This document shows, piece by piece, positions 27,067 to 36,314 of a stretch of 64,000 nt of DNA (position 1 is the first letter of the stretch; the number at the start of each line of letters is the position of its first letter). Location: positions 62,001 to 126,000 of the forward strand of contig NZ_JAKIKT010000009.1 in NCBI RefSeq assembly GCF_023349125.1. The letters run 5' to 3'. The notes under the pieces are model-generated. The model had not been told where the DNA came from. It searched no databases and worked only from the letters and a program-made list of their open reading frames with translations. Made by a program: the position numbers and the translations under genes. The DNA comes from Shewanella corallii. Its GTDB lineage: Bacteria > Pseudomonadota > Gammaproteobacteria > Enterobacterales > Shewanellaceae.

Positions 27067-27845
27067 TGACCACCACCAATCAAGAGAGCGACCAATAAGA
27101 GATAGACAACAAGCTCACCTATTTGCTGGCATGCCCCCAGCGTATCACCTGTATATCCTCCCAACTGGGCTCTGAGCCATCTCACCAACAACCAGCGACA
27201 TACCACCAGAGACATCAACAACATCAAGGCCTGCATAACGGGTAAGAGCAGTAAAACCAGGACTCCCGTCGTCAACAGCACCCACAAATCATTCCAGTTT
27301 TGCTCGGTCACTATGGGTTTGCTTTTACTGTCATCATCGCGGACGTAAGGTTCAGTAAAAATCATGCTGGCCGCCAGGACCCGACTCAAAGTATGACCAA
27401 GGATCAGAGCCGTTGCCGTGAAATTTACTGAAAAATTTGCCAGCTCAGTCAACAATTGCCACTTGAGCAGCACAGCCATTAACAGCACTAATGCGCCATA
27501 ACTGCCCAAACGAGAATCTTTCATAATCCTCAGTTTATCAGCCAGTTGCCAGCCACCTCCAAGCCCATCAGCGGTATCAGCCAGGCCATCTTCATGGAAG
27601 CATCCGGTAAGCAGTAAGCCGACTACCATCGCCAGTAATACAGCGATTGAACCAGGCAAAACCAAAGATGAAAGCCAGAAAACAAGAGCGCTCGCGGCGC
27701 CCATCAAAAAACCAACCAGCCCAAAGTAGCGGCTGGCCCGGTTGAGTCTATCCTGATCTGTCCATACCCATTGAGGCACAGGTATGCGGGTGAAATACCC
27801 CAGCGCAACCCAGATTAATGCAACTTCATTCCTTACCACTGACAT
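27063..27845 (-). CDS. cobS: Adenosylcobinamide-GDP ribazoletransferase CobS (cobalamin synthase)
   Basis: The 260-residue membrane protein has about six hydrophobic segments. The acidic motif HEDGLADTADGLGGG, which holds the metal ligands of the family, is at about residue 85-100. A second block, MKDSRLGSYG, follows. It joins ribazole (phosphate) to adenosylcobinamide-GDP, giving cobalamin (phosphate). It overlaps cobT by 20 bases. Confidence 0.95.
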   Translation of the reverse strand: MSVVRNEVALIWVALGYFTRIPVPQWVWTDQDRLNRASRYFGLVGFLMGAASALVFWLSSLVLPGSIAVLLAMVVGLLLTGCFHEDGLADTADGLGGGWQLADKLRIMKDSRLGSYGALVLLMAVLLKWQLLTELANFSVNFTATALILGHTLSRVLAASMIFTEPYVRDDDSKSKPIVTEQNWNDLWVLLTTGVLVLLLLPVMQALMLLMSLVVCRWLLVRWLRAQLGGYTGDTLGACQQIGELVVYLLLVALLIGGGQ

Positions 27846-28881
27846 CGGTTACCTTTGCGGTCTCAAAACTTGCCATCTCATTGTAAAAATCAGCCGCCGC
27901 CCGAATCAGTGGCAACGCCAAAGCTGCCCCAGTTCCTTCACCCAGTCTCAACCCCAGACGCAGCAGTGGCTTGGCATCCAGCAAGCGCAACATAAGTTGA
28001 TGCCCCTGCTCAGATGATTCATGGGCAAACACCATATAATCACGGCTGGCAGCATTAATGTTGACTGCCACCATAGCGGCGGCCGAGGCGATAAAGCCAT
28101 CGATAACGACTAACATGCCTCTTTCAGCTGCGGCCAGAATCGCTCCTGTAATCTGTACCACTTCAAAGCCGCCAACACAGGTGAGTATGTCCAGAGCGTT
28201 ATTCATATTGGGTTTGTGCAGCGCAACCGCCTGAGCAATCAGTTTCTTTTTCAACTCCAGCGAACTGTCATCAATCCCGGTACCCCGACCAACACAAACA
28301 CTGACATCCAGGTCCATCATGGCGGACATAATTGCAGCAGCTGAAGAGGTATTGCCTATACCCATCTCACCAAAGGCAATCACATTGGTACCCTGCTGAT
28401 AGTGTTTATCCACCAGCTCTTTTGCCCATTCAAAGCCCTGCTGCATCTGGCTTTGGGTCATCGCCTGGGCTTCATGAAAAGCCCGGGTACCAGCCCCTAA
28501 TCTTCTTATAGTGACGCTTTCGGCCTCTTCGCCATCAAGGGGTTCAAGTATACCTGCGTCCACCACTTCCAGTTCCCAGCCATTGTGGCGACAGAACACA
28601 TTGATCGCAGCGCCGCCTGCGATAAAGTTCTGTACCATCTGACGGGTGACAGCCTGGGTAGCAATCGATACACCATGGGCTGCAATGCCGTGATCGGCGG
28701 CGAAAACCATCATCACAGGACGCTCGATGTTAAGCTCATCAGTCCCCTGAATTTTGGCCAACTGTGTGGCCAGTACCTCAAGCTCCCCCAAAGCCCCGGG
28801 GGGTTTGGTCATTTGATCGATTCGAGTTTGAATATCCTTGTCACGGTCGTGATTAAGGTAATGGATATTGTAATTATTCAT
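27826..28881 (-). CDS. cobT: Nicotinate-nucleotide:DMB phosphoribosyltransferase CobT
   Basis: The 351-residue protein is the usual length for the family and shows MTKPPGALGELE, FAADHGIAAHGVS, FGEMGIGNTSSAAAI and, near the C-terminus, LRLGEGTGAALALPL with the catalytic-type Glu. It makes alpha-ribazole phosphate from dimethylbenzimidazole and nicotinate mononucleotide, supplying the lower ligand. It overlaps btuC by 8 bases and cobS by 20, so it is in the middle of the operon. Confidence 0.96.
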   Translation of the reverse strand: MNNYNIHYLNHDRDKDIQTRIDQMTKPPGALGELEVLATQLAKIQGTDELNIERPVMMVFAADHGIAAHGVSIATQAVTRQMVQNFIAGGAAINVFCRHNGWELEVVDAGILEPLDGEEAESVTIRRLGAGTRAFHEAQAMTQSQMQQGFEWAKELVDKHYQQGTNVIAFGEMGIGNTSSAAAIMSAMMDLDVSVCVGRGTGIDDSSLELKKKLIAQAVALHKPNMNNALDILTCVGGFEVVQITGAILAAAERGMLVVIDGFIASAAAMVAVNINAASRDYMVFAHESSEQGHQLMLRLLDAKPLLRLGLRLGEGTGAALALPLIRAAADFYNEMASFETAKVTDVSGKE

Positions 28882-29935
28882 GGATCACCTGACGCCGACG
28901 GCGCAACACATACAAGAAAAACAAACTGCCCAGTGCCGAGGTGATCACCCCAACCGGCAGCTCCTGATTATCCAACAGCGTCCTTGCCAATACATCAACC
29001 CATACCATAAACACACCGCCAGCCAGAGCCGTCAGCCATAAAGACTGAACACCCGGCACCAACAGCCTGACAATATGGGGAATCATCAACCCTACAAACC
29101 CTATGCCACCACAGGTCGCCACTAAAACTGCGGTCATCAAAGAGCAAAGTAACAAAATACCCATACGTAAAAAAGGGACTTTAATTCCCAGTGTATGAGC
29201 CGTTTCATCGCCTCCCAACAGGGCCAGCAAGGATCGTTTCAGCGCCAATAGCACCGCGAAGCCTCCTGCCACCGCCAGGGCTGGCAACCAAAGTCCCGCC
29301 CAACTGGCCCGGGCAAAACTGCCTAATGTCCAGAAAAGCACCGCGGCGGCAGCCTGTGGCTCAGAAAAATACAACAACAGGCTTCCCAGCGCTGCGAACA
29401 TAAATGACACCGCGACGCCTGAAAGCAAAATTCTCTCTATCTGATAACCGCCACCGCTCATAGAGAACACCAGCAGTACAGACAGTGCAGATCCCAACAA
29501 GGCCCCAACAGGCAAGGTCAGTTGACTGAGCCAGGCTCCGGAAAGTAACTCTGAACCTGATAACAGCCCTGAGAAACTGCCTCCCAACAAGGTCATCACA
29601 CAGATGGCACCGAAAGACGCACCCGAAGAGATGCCAAACAGATAAGGGTCGGCAAGAGGGTTTCTGGTGGCCAGTTGCAGTGCGGCACCGGAAAGTGCCA
29701 GTCCGGCCCCCGCAATAAAGGCCAGCAATATTCTGGGCAACCTGAGCTCAAGTACAATTCGACTGGTCAGGTCCTGCCCACCACCCAGCAGAGATTGCCA
29801 CACCTGCTCAATAGACAGATGTACCGCGCCAAACCCTGTGGCCAGCAATGGTGTTAACAAGGCAAAAATAACAAATATCAGCAAACTGCATTTCGTTGCC
29901 AGCGACTGCTCACGCCATTCAACCCCCATGGTCAA
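28874..29935 (-). CDS. btuC: Vitamin B12 ABC transporter permease BtuC
   Basis: The 353-residue protein belongs to the FecCD/BtuC permease family, with about ten membrane segments. Diagnostic blocks are LRLPRILLAFIAGAGLALSGA, seen in parts, NPLADPYLFGISSGASFGA, and GGIGFVGLMIPHIVR, the loop that contacts the ATPase. It forms the cobalamin channel with BtuD and receives substrate from BtuF. It overlaps btuD by 17 bases. Confidence 0.95.
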   Translation of the reverse strand: MTMGVEWREQSLATKCSLLIFVIFALLTPLLATGFGAVHLSIEQVWQSLLGGGQDLTSRIVLELRLPRILLAFIAGAGLALSGAALQLATRNPLADPYLFGISSGASFGAICVMTLLGGSFSGLLSGSELLSGAWLSQLTLPVGALLGSALSVLLVFSMSGGGYQIERILLSGVAVSFMFAALGSLLLYFSEPQAAAAVLFWTLGSFARASWAGLWLPALAVAGGFAVLLALKRSLLALLGGDETAHTLGIKVPFLRMGILLLCSLMTAVLVATCGGIGFVGLMIPHIVRLLVPGVQSLWLTALAGGVFMVWVDVLARTLLDNQELPVGVITSALGSLFFLYVLRRRRQVIHE

Positions 29936-30740
29936 CCTCCCTCTGGTAGCCGTAAAAGTAGGAGATCAACGGCTTACCATGTTGAGGATGAGGGGAAATC
30001 TGGCAGCAGACACCGAATACATCAGCAATCATCGCCTCTGTCAGCACCTTTTCAGGCGCCCCTCTGGCGACTAACTCACCGCGGTTGAGCAGCAACAACT
30101 TATCGCACAGGGCACTGGCAAGATTGAGATCATGAATGGAAGCAATGACACTGACCCCCAGGCTTCGTACTAGCTCGAGTATCTGAATTTGATAACGAAT
30201 ATCCAGATGATTGGTTGGCTCGTCTAAAATCAACAACCTGGGCTGTTGAACTATGGCTCTGGCAATTAGGGCACGCTGTTTTTCACCACCGGACAAAAGG
30301 TTGAACGTCCTATCCGCCAGCGCCTGCATGCCTACTTTCTCTAATGCAGCAGACACTTTGAGCCTGTCTTGCCGACTGTCAAACTCCAGCCAGCCTTTAT
30401 GAGGAGTCAGACCCATGCTGACCAGTTCTCGCACCGACAGATCCATTTGCGCCAGCGTATCCTGCTGCACCACAGCAACACAACGCGCAAACTCTTTTGC
30501 ACTGAAGCTCTCTATATCCCGGCCGTCCAGTAGAATTCGTCCCTGTTGCGCTTTGATGTAGCGATAAAGACAGCGCAATAAAGAGGACTTGCCGGCACCA
30601 TTGGGTCCAATCAGCCCCAACATGCTTCCGGGGGGAATAGAAAAACTGATCTCCCGCAGCAAAGCTTTGCCGGCAGCGGACCATGACAGTTGCTCCACTG
30701 TCAGAACGTCTGGCTCATGATGTTGAATATCAGCCACCAT
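29919..30740 (-). CDS. btuD: Vitamin B12 ABC transporter ATPase BtuD
   Basis: The 273-residue ATPase has Walker A GPNGAGKSS, signature LSGGEKQR, Walker B LLILDEPTNHLDI and the switch His in SIHDL. It powers B12 import with BtuC. The start ATG 30740 has no ribosome site of its own. Instead its first codons overlap the stop of an 18-codon leader frame that has a strong AAGGAG, so translation is probably coupled to the leader. It is the first gene of the riboswitch-controlled operon. Confidence 0.95.
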   Translation of the reverse strand: MVADIQHHEPDVLTVEQLSWSAAGKALLREISFSIPPGSMLGLIGPNGAGKSSLLRCLYRYIKAQQGRILLDGRDIESFSAKEFARCVAVVQQDTLAQMDLSVRELVSMGLTPHKGWLEFDSRQDRLKVSAALEKVGMQALADRTFNLLSGGEKQRALIARAIVQQPRLLILDEPTNHLDIRYQIQILELVRSLGVSVIASIHDLNLASALCDKLLLLNRGELVARGAPEKVLTEAMIADVFGVCCQISPHPQHGKPLISYFYGYQREVDHGG

Positions 30741-30786
30741 AAGTCTGATGCCTACCAGAGAGGGTTAGTAATAATTGATTATGCAT
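30730..30786 (-). CDS. 18-codon leader ORF upstream of btuD
   Basis: ATG 30786 has a strong AAGGAG site (spacing five) directly after the riboswitch, and the frame ends with TGA at 30730-30732, overlapping the btuD start region (ATGGTGGCTGA). The predicted peptide is MHNQLLLTLSGRHQTYGG, with no known motif. Because btuD lacks its own ribosome site, the leader probably hands ribosomes on to btuD. This leaves the riboswitch free to act on the leader's site instead. Whether the peptide itself matters is unknown. Confidence 0.6.
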   Translation of the reverse strand: MHNQLLLTLSGRHQTYGG

Positions 30787-31070
30787 TCTCGCTCCTTCCG
30801 GGTGGCCCCGCCCGGGGTGTTCAAATGATATTCGCCAAGTAATCTGACTCTGATAGCCATACGTGACAGGCTATCACCACAGTTGCGGGCACAGTTCGGG
30901 CTTAACCCGATTCCCTTGAAACGAATACCTGCGTGTGTGACGCAAACTAGTCAAAAAGTCTTACAAGAGTTTTGCATTATGCTGTTTTTAAGAATAAATA
31001 GCATTAGGGGGACTGCCCCGCATCAGAGATATTGTCAAACTATCACTTTGGGTTAGTTCATAATGGGGAG
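30787..31070 (-). other. Leader region between cobC and the btuD operon
   Basis: Besides the riboswitch, bases 30946-31070 hold a GGGGxxxxCCCC hairpin near 31010-31020 and A/T-rich DNA that is the likely place for the operon promoter. No exact -35/-10 pair could be chosen with confidence. Confidence 0.45.
30829..30945 (-). promoter_or_regulatory. Cobalamin (adenosylcobalamin) riboswitch
   Basis: Read on the minus strand, the segment contains the family's conserved blocks in order: CAAGGGAATCGGGTTAAGCC, then CCCGCAACTGTGGTGATAGCC, here read in two parts, a GTCA pair, and AGTCAGATTACTTGGCG, which matches the B12-box half AGCCAGxxxACCTGCC. It lies just before the btuD operon. Between it and the AAGGAG is a stem CCGGG/CCCGG that could be the expression platform. 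High coenzyme B12 would be expected to shut the operon. Confidence 0.9.
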
Positions 31071-31709
31071 CTAACCGGGCCAATGCAGCCTCGGCCAGTA
31101 CTTATGATCGTGACGTATCACAGTCACTTCCATGGCAGCGGCATAGGGTAGCGCCATGCCATTAAAAATTCCCGCCTGCTGCTGGAGCCCCATAATATGA
31201 GCCATCAATACCAACATGACACCAGCGTGGCACACGACCCATACGGGCTCAGAGCCAGGACTTAAGTTCGATGCTGAAAACGCCTGGTCACAGACTTGCT
31301 CAAACGCTTCTTTAACACGACTTTCAAAGGCTTCCATAGTTTCCCCAGCTACCGGCGGATTGCTCCATGGATCCCGATAAAAGGCATCAAACGCCTCGCC
31401 ATCGGTCTGATATATCTCATCAAATGTTTTGCCATCCCAAATGCCATAGTTCATCTCGGCAAAGGCCTCAAGCACCTCAGCACTCAGGCCAAACTCAGCC
31501 GCTCTGGCACAGGCAAATTGCCGACAACGGATGCGGGGAGAGGTAATAACTCTTGATGGATATCCATAACGAGATAGCAAACCGTCAGCCCGACGCTGCA
31601 TTTGCATTTCTCCTTCAGCGGATAAGGGCACATCGGTCACACCCCGCAGAATATTTCCTCCTTCGCAGGCACCGTGACGCAGAAACACCAATCGCAAACT
31701 GCTGCTCAT
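31071..31709 (-). CDS. cobC: Histidine phosphatase, CobC-like
   Basis: ATG 31709 is preferred to the far upstream start (31823) because GGAG lies five bases before it; the product is then 212 residues. It has the phosphatase motif RHGACEGG near residue 9, the conserved Glu in FAEMNYGIWDGK, and the second His in CHAGVMLVL. In this setting it most likely removes phosphate from alpha-ribazole 5'-phosphate or cobalamin phosphate. It lies upstream of the riboswitch on the same strand, so it is not obviously under that control. Confidence 0.85.
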   Translation of the reverse strand: MSSSLRLVFLRHGACEGGNILRGVTDVPLSAEGEMQMQRRADGLLSRYGYPSRVITSPRIRCRQFACARAAEFGLSAEVLEAFAEMNYGIWDGKTFDEIYQTDGEAFDAFYRDPWSNPPVAGETMEAFESRVKEAFEQVCDQAFSASNLSPGSEPVWVVCHAGVMLVLMAHIMGLQQQAGIFNGMALPYAAAMEVTVIRHDHKYWPRLHWPG

Positions 31710-31792
31710 GTTAGCTCCAATCTCTTGTACATCATGAGTTTTCATAAAATTTGAGCGCCCGGCTTGCCCTGCACACTCAAGGTGAATATTAT

Positions 31793-31816
31793 GGACGTCT
31801 ATACGTATAAATGTCC
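31793..31816. promoter_or_regulatory. MetJ-like operator (tandem met boxes)
   Basis: Three adjacent 8-mers, GGACGTCT, ATACGTAT and AAATGTCC, match the met box AGACGTCT at about 7, 6 and 5 positions. They lie about 110 bases before metH. MetJ with S-adenosylmethionine represses methionine genes from such tandem boxes. The call rests on pattern only. Confidence 0.6.
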
Positions 31817-31925
31817 AAATCAATTTCTGTAATAACCCTGGCTCTCAAGTCAGGCTATTGAACTAAGTTATTGAGTATGAACAACCGCCTGCAGATGCAG
31901 CGGCGCAGCGCACAGGAAGTAAAGC

Positions 31926-34900
31926 ATGGCAAGCCCTACACCACATACCCTCGAATCCAGTCAGGCAGTCTTTGACTCCCTGCAGCAGTCACTGGCCAAA
32001 CGTATTCTTATTCTCGATGGTGCCATGGGAACCATGATCCAGCAGCACAAGCTGGAGGAGGCCGATTACCGTGGCGACAGGTTCAGCGACTGGCATTGTG
32101 ACGTCAAAGGCAACAATGACCTGCTGGTACTGAGTCAGCCACAGCTTATCAGGGATATCCACAAAGAGTACCTGCTGGCTGGCGCCGATATTCTGGAAAC
32201 CAATACCTTCAACGCTACCACTATCGCCATGGCTGACTATGATATGCAATCGCTGTCGGCAGAAATTAACCGCGAAGGTGCCCGCCTTGCCCGGGAAGTA
32301 GCAGATGAGATCACTGCCCAAACGGGTATTCAGCGCTATGTGGCGGGGGTACTGGGCCCTACAAACCGAACCTGCTCCATCAGCCCTGATGTGAACAACC
32401 CGGGCTTTCGTAATGTACACTTTGATGACCTGGTCGAGGCCTACACAGAATCCACCACAGCACTGATTGAGGGTGGCGCCGACATCATTCTGGTGGAAAC
32501 CATTTTCGATACCCTCAATGCCAAGGCTGCGCTGTTTGCCATTGAAGGTGTGTTCGAGTCTTTGGGCTTTAAACTGCCGGTAATGATCTCAGGCACTATT
32601 ACCGATGCCTCGGGCCGTACCCTGACCGGCCAGACAACTGAAGCCTTCTATAACTCGCTGCGCCATGTAAACCCAATCAGCATGGGGCTGAACTGTGCGC
32701 TGGGACCAAAAGAGCTGCGTCCCTATGTGGAAGAACTGCACCGCATCAGTGAATGCGCCATTTCAGCTCACCCCAATGCCGGTCTGCCCAATGAGTTCGG
32801 CGGCTATGATGAAACGCCTGAGGAGATGGCGGAAGTGATCAGTGAGTGGGCCGAAGCTGGCATGCTCAATATCGTTGGTGGCTGCTGTGGTACCACCCCT
32901 GAGCATATCCGGGTTATCCGCGAGGCCATTGACCACTTCGCTCCCCGCATCGCCCCCGATATCCCTGTCGCCTGCCGTTTGTCTGGTCTGGAGCCCTGCA
33001 CCATAGAAGCGGACTCCCTGTTTGTGAACGTAGGTGAGCGCACCAACGTCACCGGTTCAGCGCGTTTTTTACGACTGATTAAAGAAGGCCAGTATGAAAC
33101 CGCGCTGGAGGTCGCCCGGGATCAGGTAGAGAACGGTGCCCAAATCATCGATATCAATATGGATGAAGGCATGCTGGATGGCGTGGAGGTGATGACCACC
33201 GTCCTCAATCTGATTGCCTCTGAGCCGGATATCAGCCGCGTACCTGTGATGATTGACTCCTCCAAGTGGGAAGTGCTGGAAGCTGGCCTTAAGTGCATTC
33301 AGGGCAAGGGCATAGTCAACTCCATCTCGCTCAAAGAGGGCGAAGAGCTCTTTATTCAGCAAGCTAAGCTGATCAAACGCTATGGTGCCGCGACTATCGT
33401 CATGGCCTTCGATGAGACAGGCCAGGCCGATACCCGCGACCGCAAGATAGAGATCTGTACCCGCGCCTACAATATTCTGGTGGATCAGGTGGGCTTCCCA
33501 CCGGAAGATATCATCTTCGACCCCAATATCTTTGCCATTGCCACGGGTATTGAAGAGCACGACAACTATGCGGTGGACTTTATTGAGGCCACGGCTGAGA
33601 TTAAGCGTACCCTGCCCCACGCCATGATTTCCGGCGGCGTCTCCAACGTCTCATTCTCCTTCCGCGGCAATAATCCAGTGCGCGAAGCCATTCATGCAGT
33701 GTTCCTGTATCACGCGATTAAGGCGGGGATGGACATGGGCATTGTCAACGCCGGTCAATTGGCGATTTACGACGACATCGATAGTGATCTGAAAGAAAAG
33801 GTTGAAGCCGTGGTGCTTAACCTGCCCTGCCCGGTGGCAGACTCCTCCAATACCGAACAATTGCTGGAGATCGCTGAAAAGTACCGTGGTGATGGCAGCG
33901 CAGGGCCTAAGAAAGAGGACCTTGCCTGGCGCGAGTGGCCGGTCAACAAGCGCCTGGAGCATGCACTGGTCAAAGGCATTACCGAATACATAGATGCAGA
34001 TACTGAAGAGGCCCGTCAGCAGGCAAGCCGCCCGCTGGATGTGATTGAAGGCCCACTGATGGATGGCATGAATGTGGTAGGCGACCTGTTTGGTTCAGGC
34101 AAAATGTTCCTGCCTCAGGTGGTTAAATCGGCGCGGGTAATGAAGAAAGCTGTGGCCTACCTCAATCCCTATATCGAAGCCGAGAAGGTGGAAGGCCAGA
34201 GCAACGGCAAGGTATTGATGGTCACGGTGAAGGGTGATGTCCACGACATCGGCAAAAACATTGTTGGCGTGGTGCTGGCCTGTAACGGCTATGAGGTGAT
34301 CGACCTCGGCGTTATGGTGCCGGTTGAGAAAATCATTGAGGTGGCCAAGACGGAGAAGGTCGACATTATTGGTATGTCAGGCCTGATCACCCCAAGCCTG
34401 GATGAGATGGTACACAATGTAAAAGCCTTCACCCGTGAAGGTCTGACCATTCCCGCTATTATCGGCGGCGCCACCTGCTCTAAAATCCATACCGCGGTGA
34501 AGATTGCGCCCCATGCCCCCCATGGCGCCATCTATATTCCAGATGCATCCCGTGCCGTGCCCATGGTCAGTAAGCTGATTAACAACCAAACCCGTCAAGC
34601 CACCATAGATGCGATCTATGAGGAGTATGACGAAATGCGTGAAAAGCGCCTGTCTCAGGCCAAGCGCAAAGAGATTGTCTCCATTGAAGCAGCACGGGAA
34701 AACCGTTGCCAGCTGGATTGGCAGGCTCACACGCCATTTAAGCCAAAGCAGCTGGGCATTCAGGTATTTGACGACTACCCGCTTGAAGACTTGGTGGACC
34801 GTATCGACTGGACGCCATTCTTCCGCGCCTGGGAGTTGCATGGTCACTTCCCACGGATTCTGGAAGATGAAGTGGTGGGCGAAGAGGCCCGCAAGCTGTA

Positions 34901-35657
34901 TGCGGACGCTAAAGTAATGCTGCAAACCATCATCGATGAGAAGTGGCTGACCGCCAAAGGCGTGATTGGTCTGTTCCCTGCCAATACCGTTAACCATGAC
35001 GACATTGAGCTCTATACCGATGAGTCTCGCTCAGAGGTGCTGATGACCACTCACCACCTGCGTATGCAGATAGAACGTGTCGGCAATGACAACTTCTGCC
35101 TGGCAGACTTTGTCGCTCCCAAAGACTCTGGCGTGGCCGACTACACCGGCGGCTTTGCGGTGACTGCGGGGCATGGCATTGATGAGCATCTTGAGCGCTT
35201 TGAAGCAAACCATGATGACTACAACGCCATTATGCTTAAAGTACTGGCTGACCGTCTGGCAGAGGCCTTTGCCGAGCGCATGCACGAGCGCGTTCGTAAA
35301 GAATTCTGGGGTTATGCTTCCGAGGAGGATCTGGATAACGAAGCGCTTATCCGCGAAAAGTACAAAGGCATACGTCCTGCCCCAGGTTACCCTGCCTGCC
35401 CGGATCATACTGAAAAGGGCCTGCTGTGGGAGCTGCTTAAGCCCGACGAGTGCATTGATTTGAAGATCACCGAGAGCTTTGCCATGTATCCTACCGCTGC
35501 AGTCAGTGGCTGGTACTTCGCCCACCCCAAATCCCGCTATTTTGGGGTCACAAATGTGGGCAGAGATCAGGTGGAAGATTACGCTGAGCGTAAGGGAATG
35601 AGTGTTGCCGAGGCGGAAAAGTGGCTGGCACCGGTTTTGGATTATGATGTGGAATGA
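31926..35657 (+). CDS. metH: Cobalamin-dependent methionine synthase MetH
   Basis: The 1,243-residue protein is full length. Domains in order: homocysteine-binding barrel (about 15-340) with the zinc Cys residues in NCALGP and GGCCGTTPEHI; pterin-binding domain (about 370-640); B12 cap and B12-binding domains (about 660-900) with DVHDIGKN, whose His 773 is the lower cobalt ligand; and the AdoMet reactivation domain (about 910-1,243) with RPAPGYPACPDH. It makes methionine from homocysteine using methyltetrahydrofolate. AGGA precedes ATG 31926. It is the main consumer of the cobalamin handled by the neighbouring operon. Confidence 0.98.
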   Translation: MASPTPHTLESSQAVFDSLQQSLAKRILILDGAMGTMIQQHKLEEADYRGDRFSDWHCDVKGNNDLLVLSQPQLIRDIHKEYLLAGADILETNTFNATTIAMADYDMQSLSAEINREGARLAREVADEITAQTGIQRYVAGVLGPTNRTCSISPDVNNPGFRNVHFDDLVEAYTESTTALIEGGADIILVETIFDTLNAKAALFAIEGVFESLGFKLPVMISGTITDASGRTLTGQTTEAFYNSLRHVNPISMGLNCALGPKELRPYVEELHRISECAISAHPNAGLPNEFGGYDETPEEMAEVISEWAEAGMLNIVGGCCGTTPEHIRVIREAIDHFAPRIAPDIPVACRLSGLEPCTIEADSLFVNVGERTNVTGSARFLRLIKEGQYETALEVARDQVENGAQIIDINMDEGMLDGVEVMTTVLNLIASEPDISRVPVMIDSSKWEVLEAGLKCIQGKGIVNSISLKEGEELFIQQAKLIKRYGAATIVMAFDETGQADTRDRKIEICTRAYNILVDQVGFPPEDIIFDPNIFAIATGIEEHDNYAVDFIEATAEIKRTLPHAMISGGVSNVSFSFRGNNPVREAIHAVFLYHAIKAGMDMGIVNAGQLAIYDDIDSDLKEKVEAVVLNLPCPVADSSNTEQLLEIAEKYRGDGSAGPKKEDLAWREWPVNKRLEHALVKGITEYIDADTEEARQQASRPLDVIEGPLMDGMNVVGDLFGSGKMFLPQVVKSARVMKKAVAYLNPYIEAEKVEGQSNGKVLMVTVKGDVHDIGKNIVGVVLACNGYEVIDLGVMVPVEKIIEVAKTEKVDIIGMSGLITPSLDEMVHNVKAFTREGLTIPAIIGGATCSKIHTAVKIAPHAPHGAIYIPDASRAVPMVSKLINNQTRQATIDAIYEEYDEMREKRLSQAKRKEIVSIEAARENRCQLDWQAHTPFKPKQLGIQVFDDYPLEDLVDRIDWTPFFRAWELHGHFPRILEDEVVGEEARKLYADAKVMLQTIIDEKWLTAKGVIGLFPANTVNHDDIELYTDESRSEVLMTTHHLRMQIERVGNDNFCLADFVAPKDSGVADYTGGFAVTAGHGIDEHLERFEANHDDYNAIMLKVLADRLAEAFAERMHERVRKEFWGYASEEDLDNEALIREKYKGIRPAPGYPACPDHTEKGLLWELLKPDECIDLKITESFAMYPTAAVSGWYFAHPKSRYFGVTNVGRDQVEDYAERKGMSVAEAEKWLAPVLDYDVE

Positions 35658-35954
35658 GGTTCTGAGTAGTCAGGACTTCACTTAATCTCACGCGGTATTA
35701 TTAATGAACCTCGAAGCCATGTGCATCCATGCACAAAGCCAGTTCGTCTTCCTTGGCTCTCGCGCGTGAGTACGTTTGCTGTAAGCAAACACTCGCCCAG
35801 CCTGGCCCGGTCAAGAGGGATTAACAGCGGCAAACAACCATCCTTGTTTAACTGCCAGCTCGATATCCCTATCTCGCGCTCAAAGCTGGCCACATCGTGG
35901 CCATTCGCCTTCTTGCATCTCCCTAGCCAAGTTAGTCATAAAAACTAAAGCCTT
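35658..35954. other. Intergenic region with a multi-hairpin element
   Basis: About 297 bases after metH contain four perfect or near-perfect hairpins in about 180 bases: TGTGCA/TGCACA (35720-35735), GTTTGCT/AGCAAAC within GAGT/ACTC (35768-35794), AAACAA/TTGTTT (35832-35849) and GGCCAC/GTGGCC (35888-35902). None has a T run. This spacing looks like a dispersed palindromic intergenic element. A short open frame here (35721-35948) seems to be a by-product. Confidence 0.6.
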
Positions 35955-36269
35955 TTAATCAGTATCAAAAAGCTTCTTTGAAGTAGAGTCCAATTCGGGC
36001 TTAAAGCAAACCATCTCACCGTGTCCCAGTGCAAAGTAGATTCGCCCACACACTGGGCATTGATAAACACTCTGTCGCCCATACTCCTTAGATCTAAGCT
36101 CCATACATGCGCGCTCCTTATCTTTAGAGGACGGTCCAGAATTCTCGATAGCATCATCCACTGCGTCCCACAACGGATTCCACTGTTTGTCTGGAATGAT
36201 GTGAGCCTTATAATGGTGAGCGTCTGAAATATCATGTATTCGATGCCCACATTTACACTCGAACCACAT
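35955..36269 (-). CDS. Small zinc-ribbon protein
   Basis: The 104-residue protein starts at ATG 36269 with a GGAGG site six bases upstream. It has two Cys pairs, CKCGH at residues 5-9 and CPVCGRIYF at about 71-79, spaced as in a zinc ribbon, with a charged, helical middle. No family name is recognised. An overlapping minus-strand frame (35945-36250) in another phase is a shadow. It shares a strand with the acetyltransferase upstream but is 45 bases from it. Confidence 0.75.
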   Translation of the reverse strand: MWFECKCGHRIHDISDAHHYKAHIIPDKQWNPLWDAVDDAIENSGPSSKDKERACMELRSKEYGRQSVYQCPVCGRIYFALGHGEMVCFKPELDSTSKKLFDTD

Positions 36270-36314
36270 TATCAGCCTCCAATTTCCCTTTGACGCTTAC
36301 GACTTACATAATCT

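Noticed and set aside
35721..35948. 75-codon plus-strand frame and a 71-codon minus-strand frame
   Set aside because: Both run through hairpin arms of the intergenic element and have no protein-like features.
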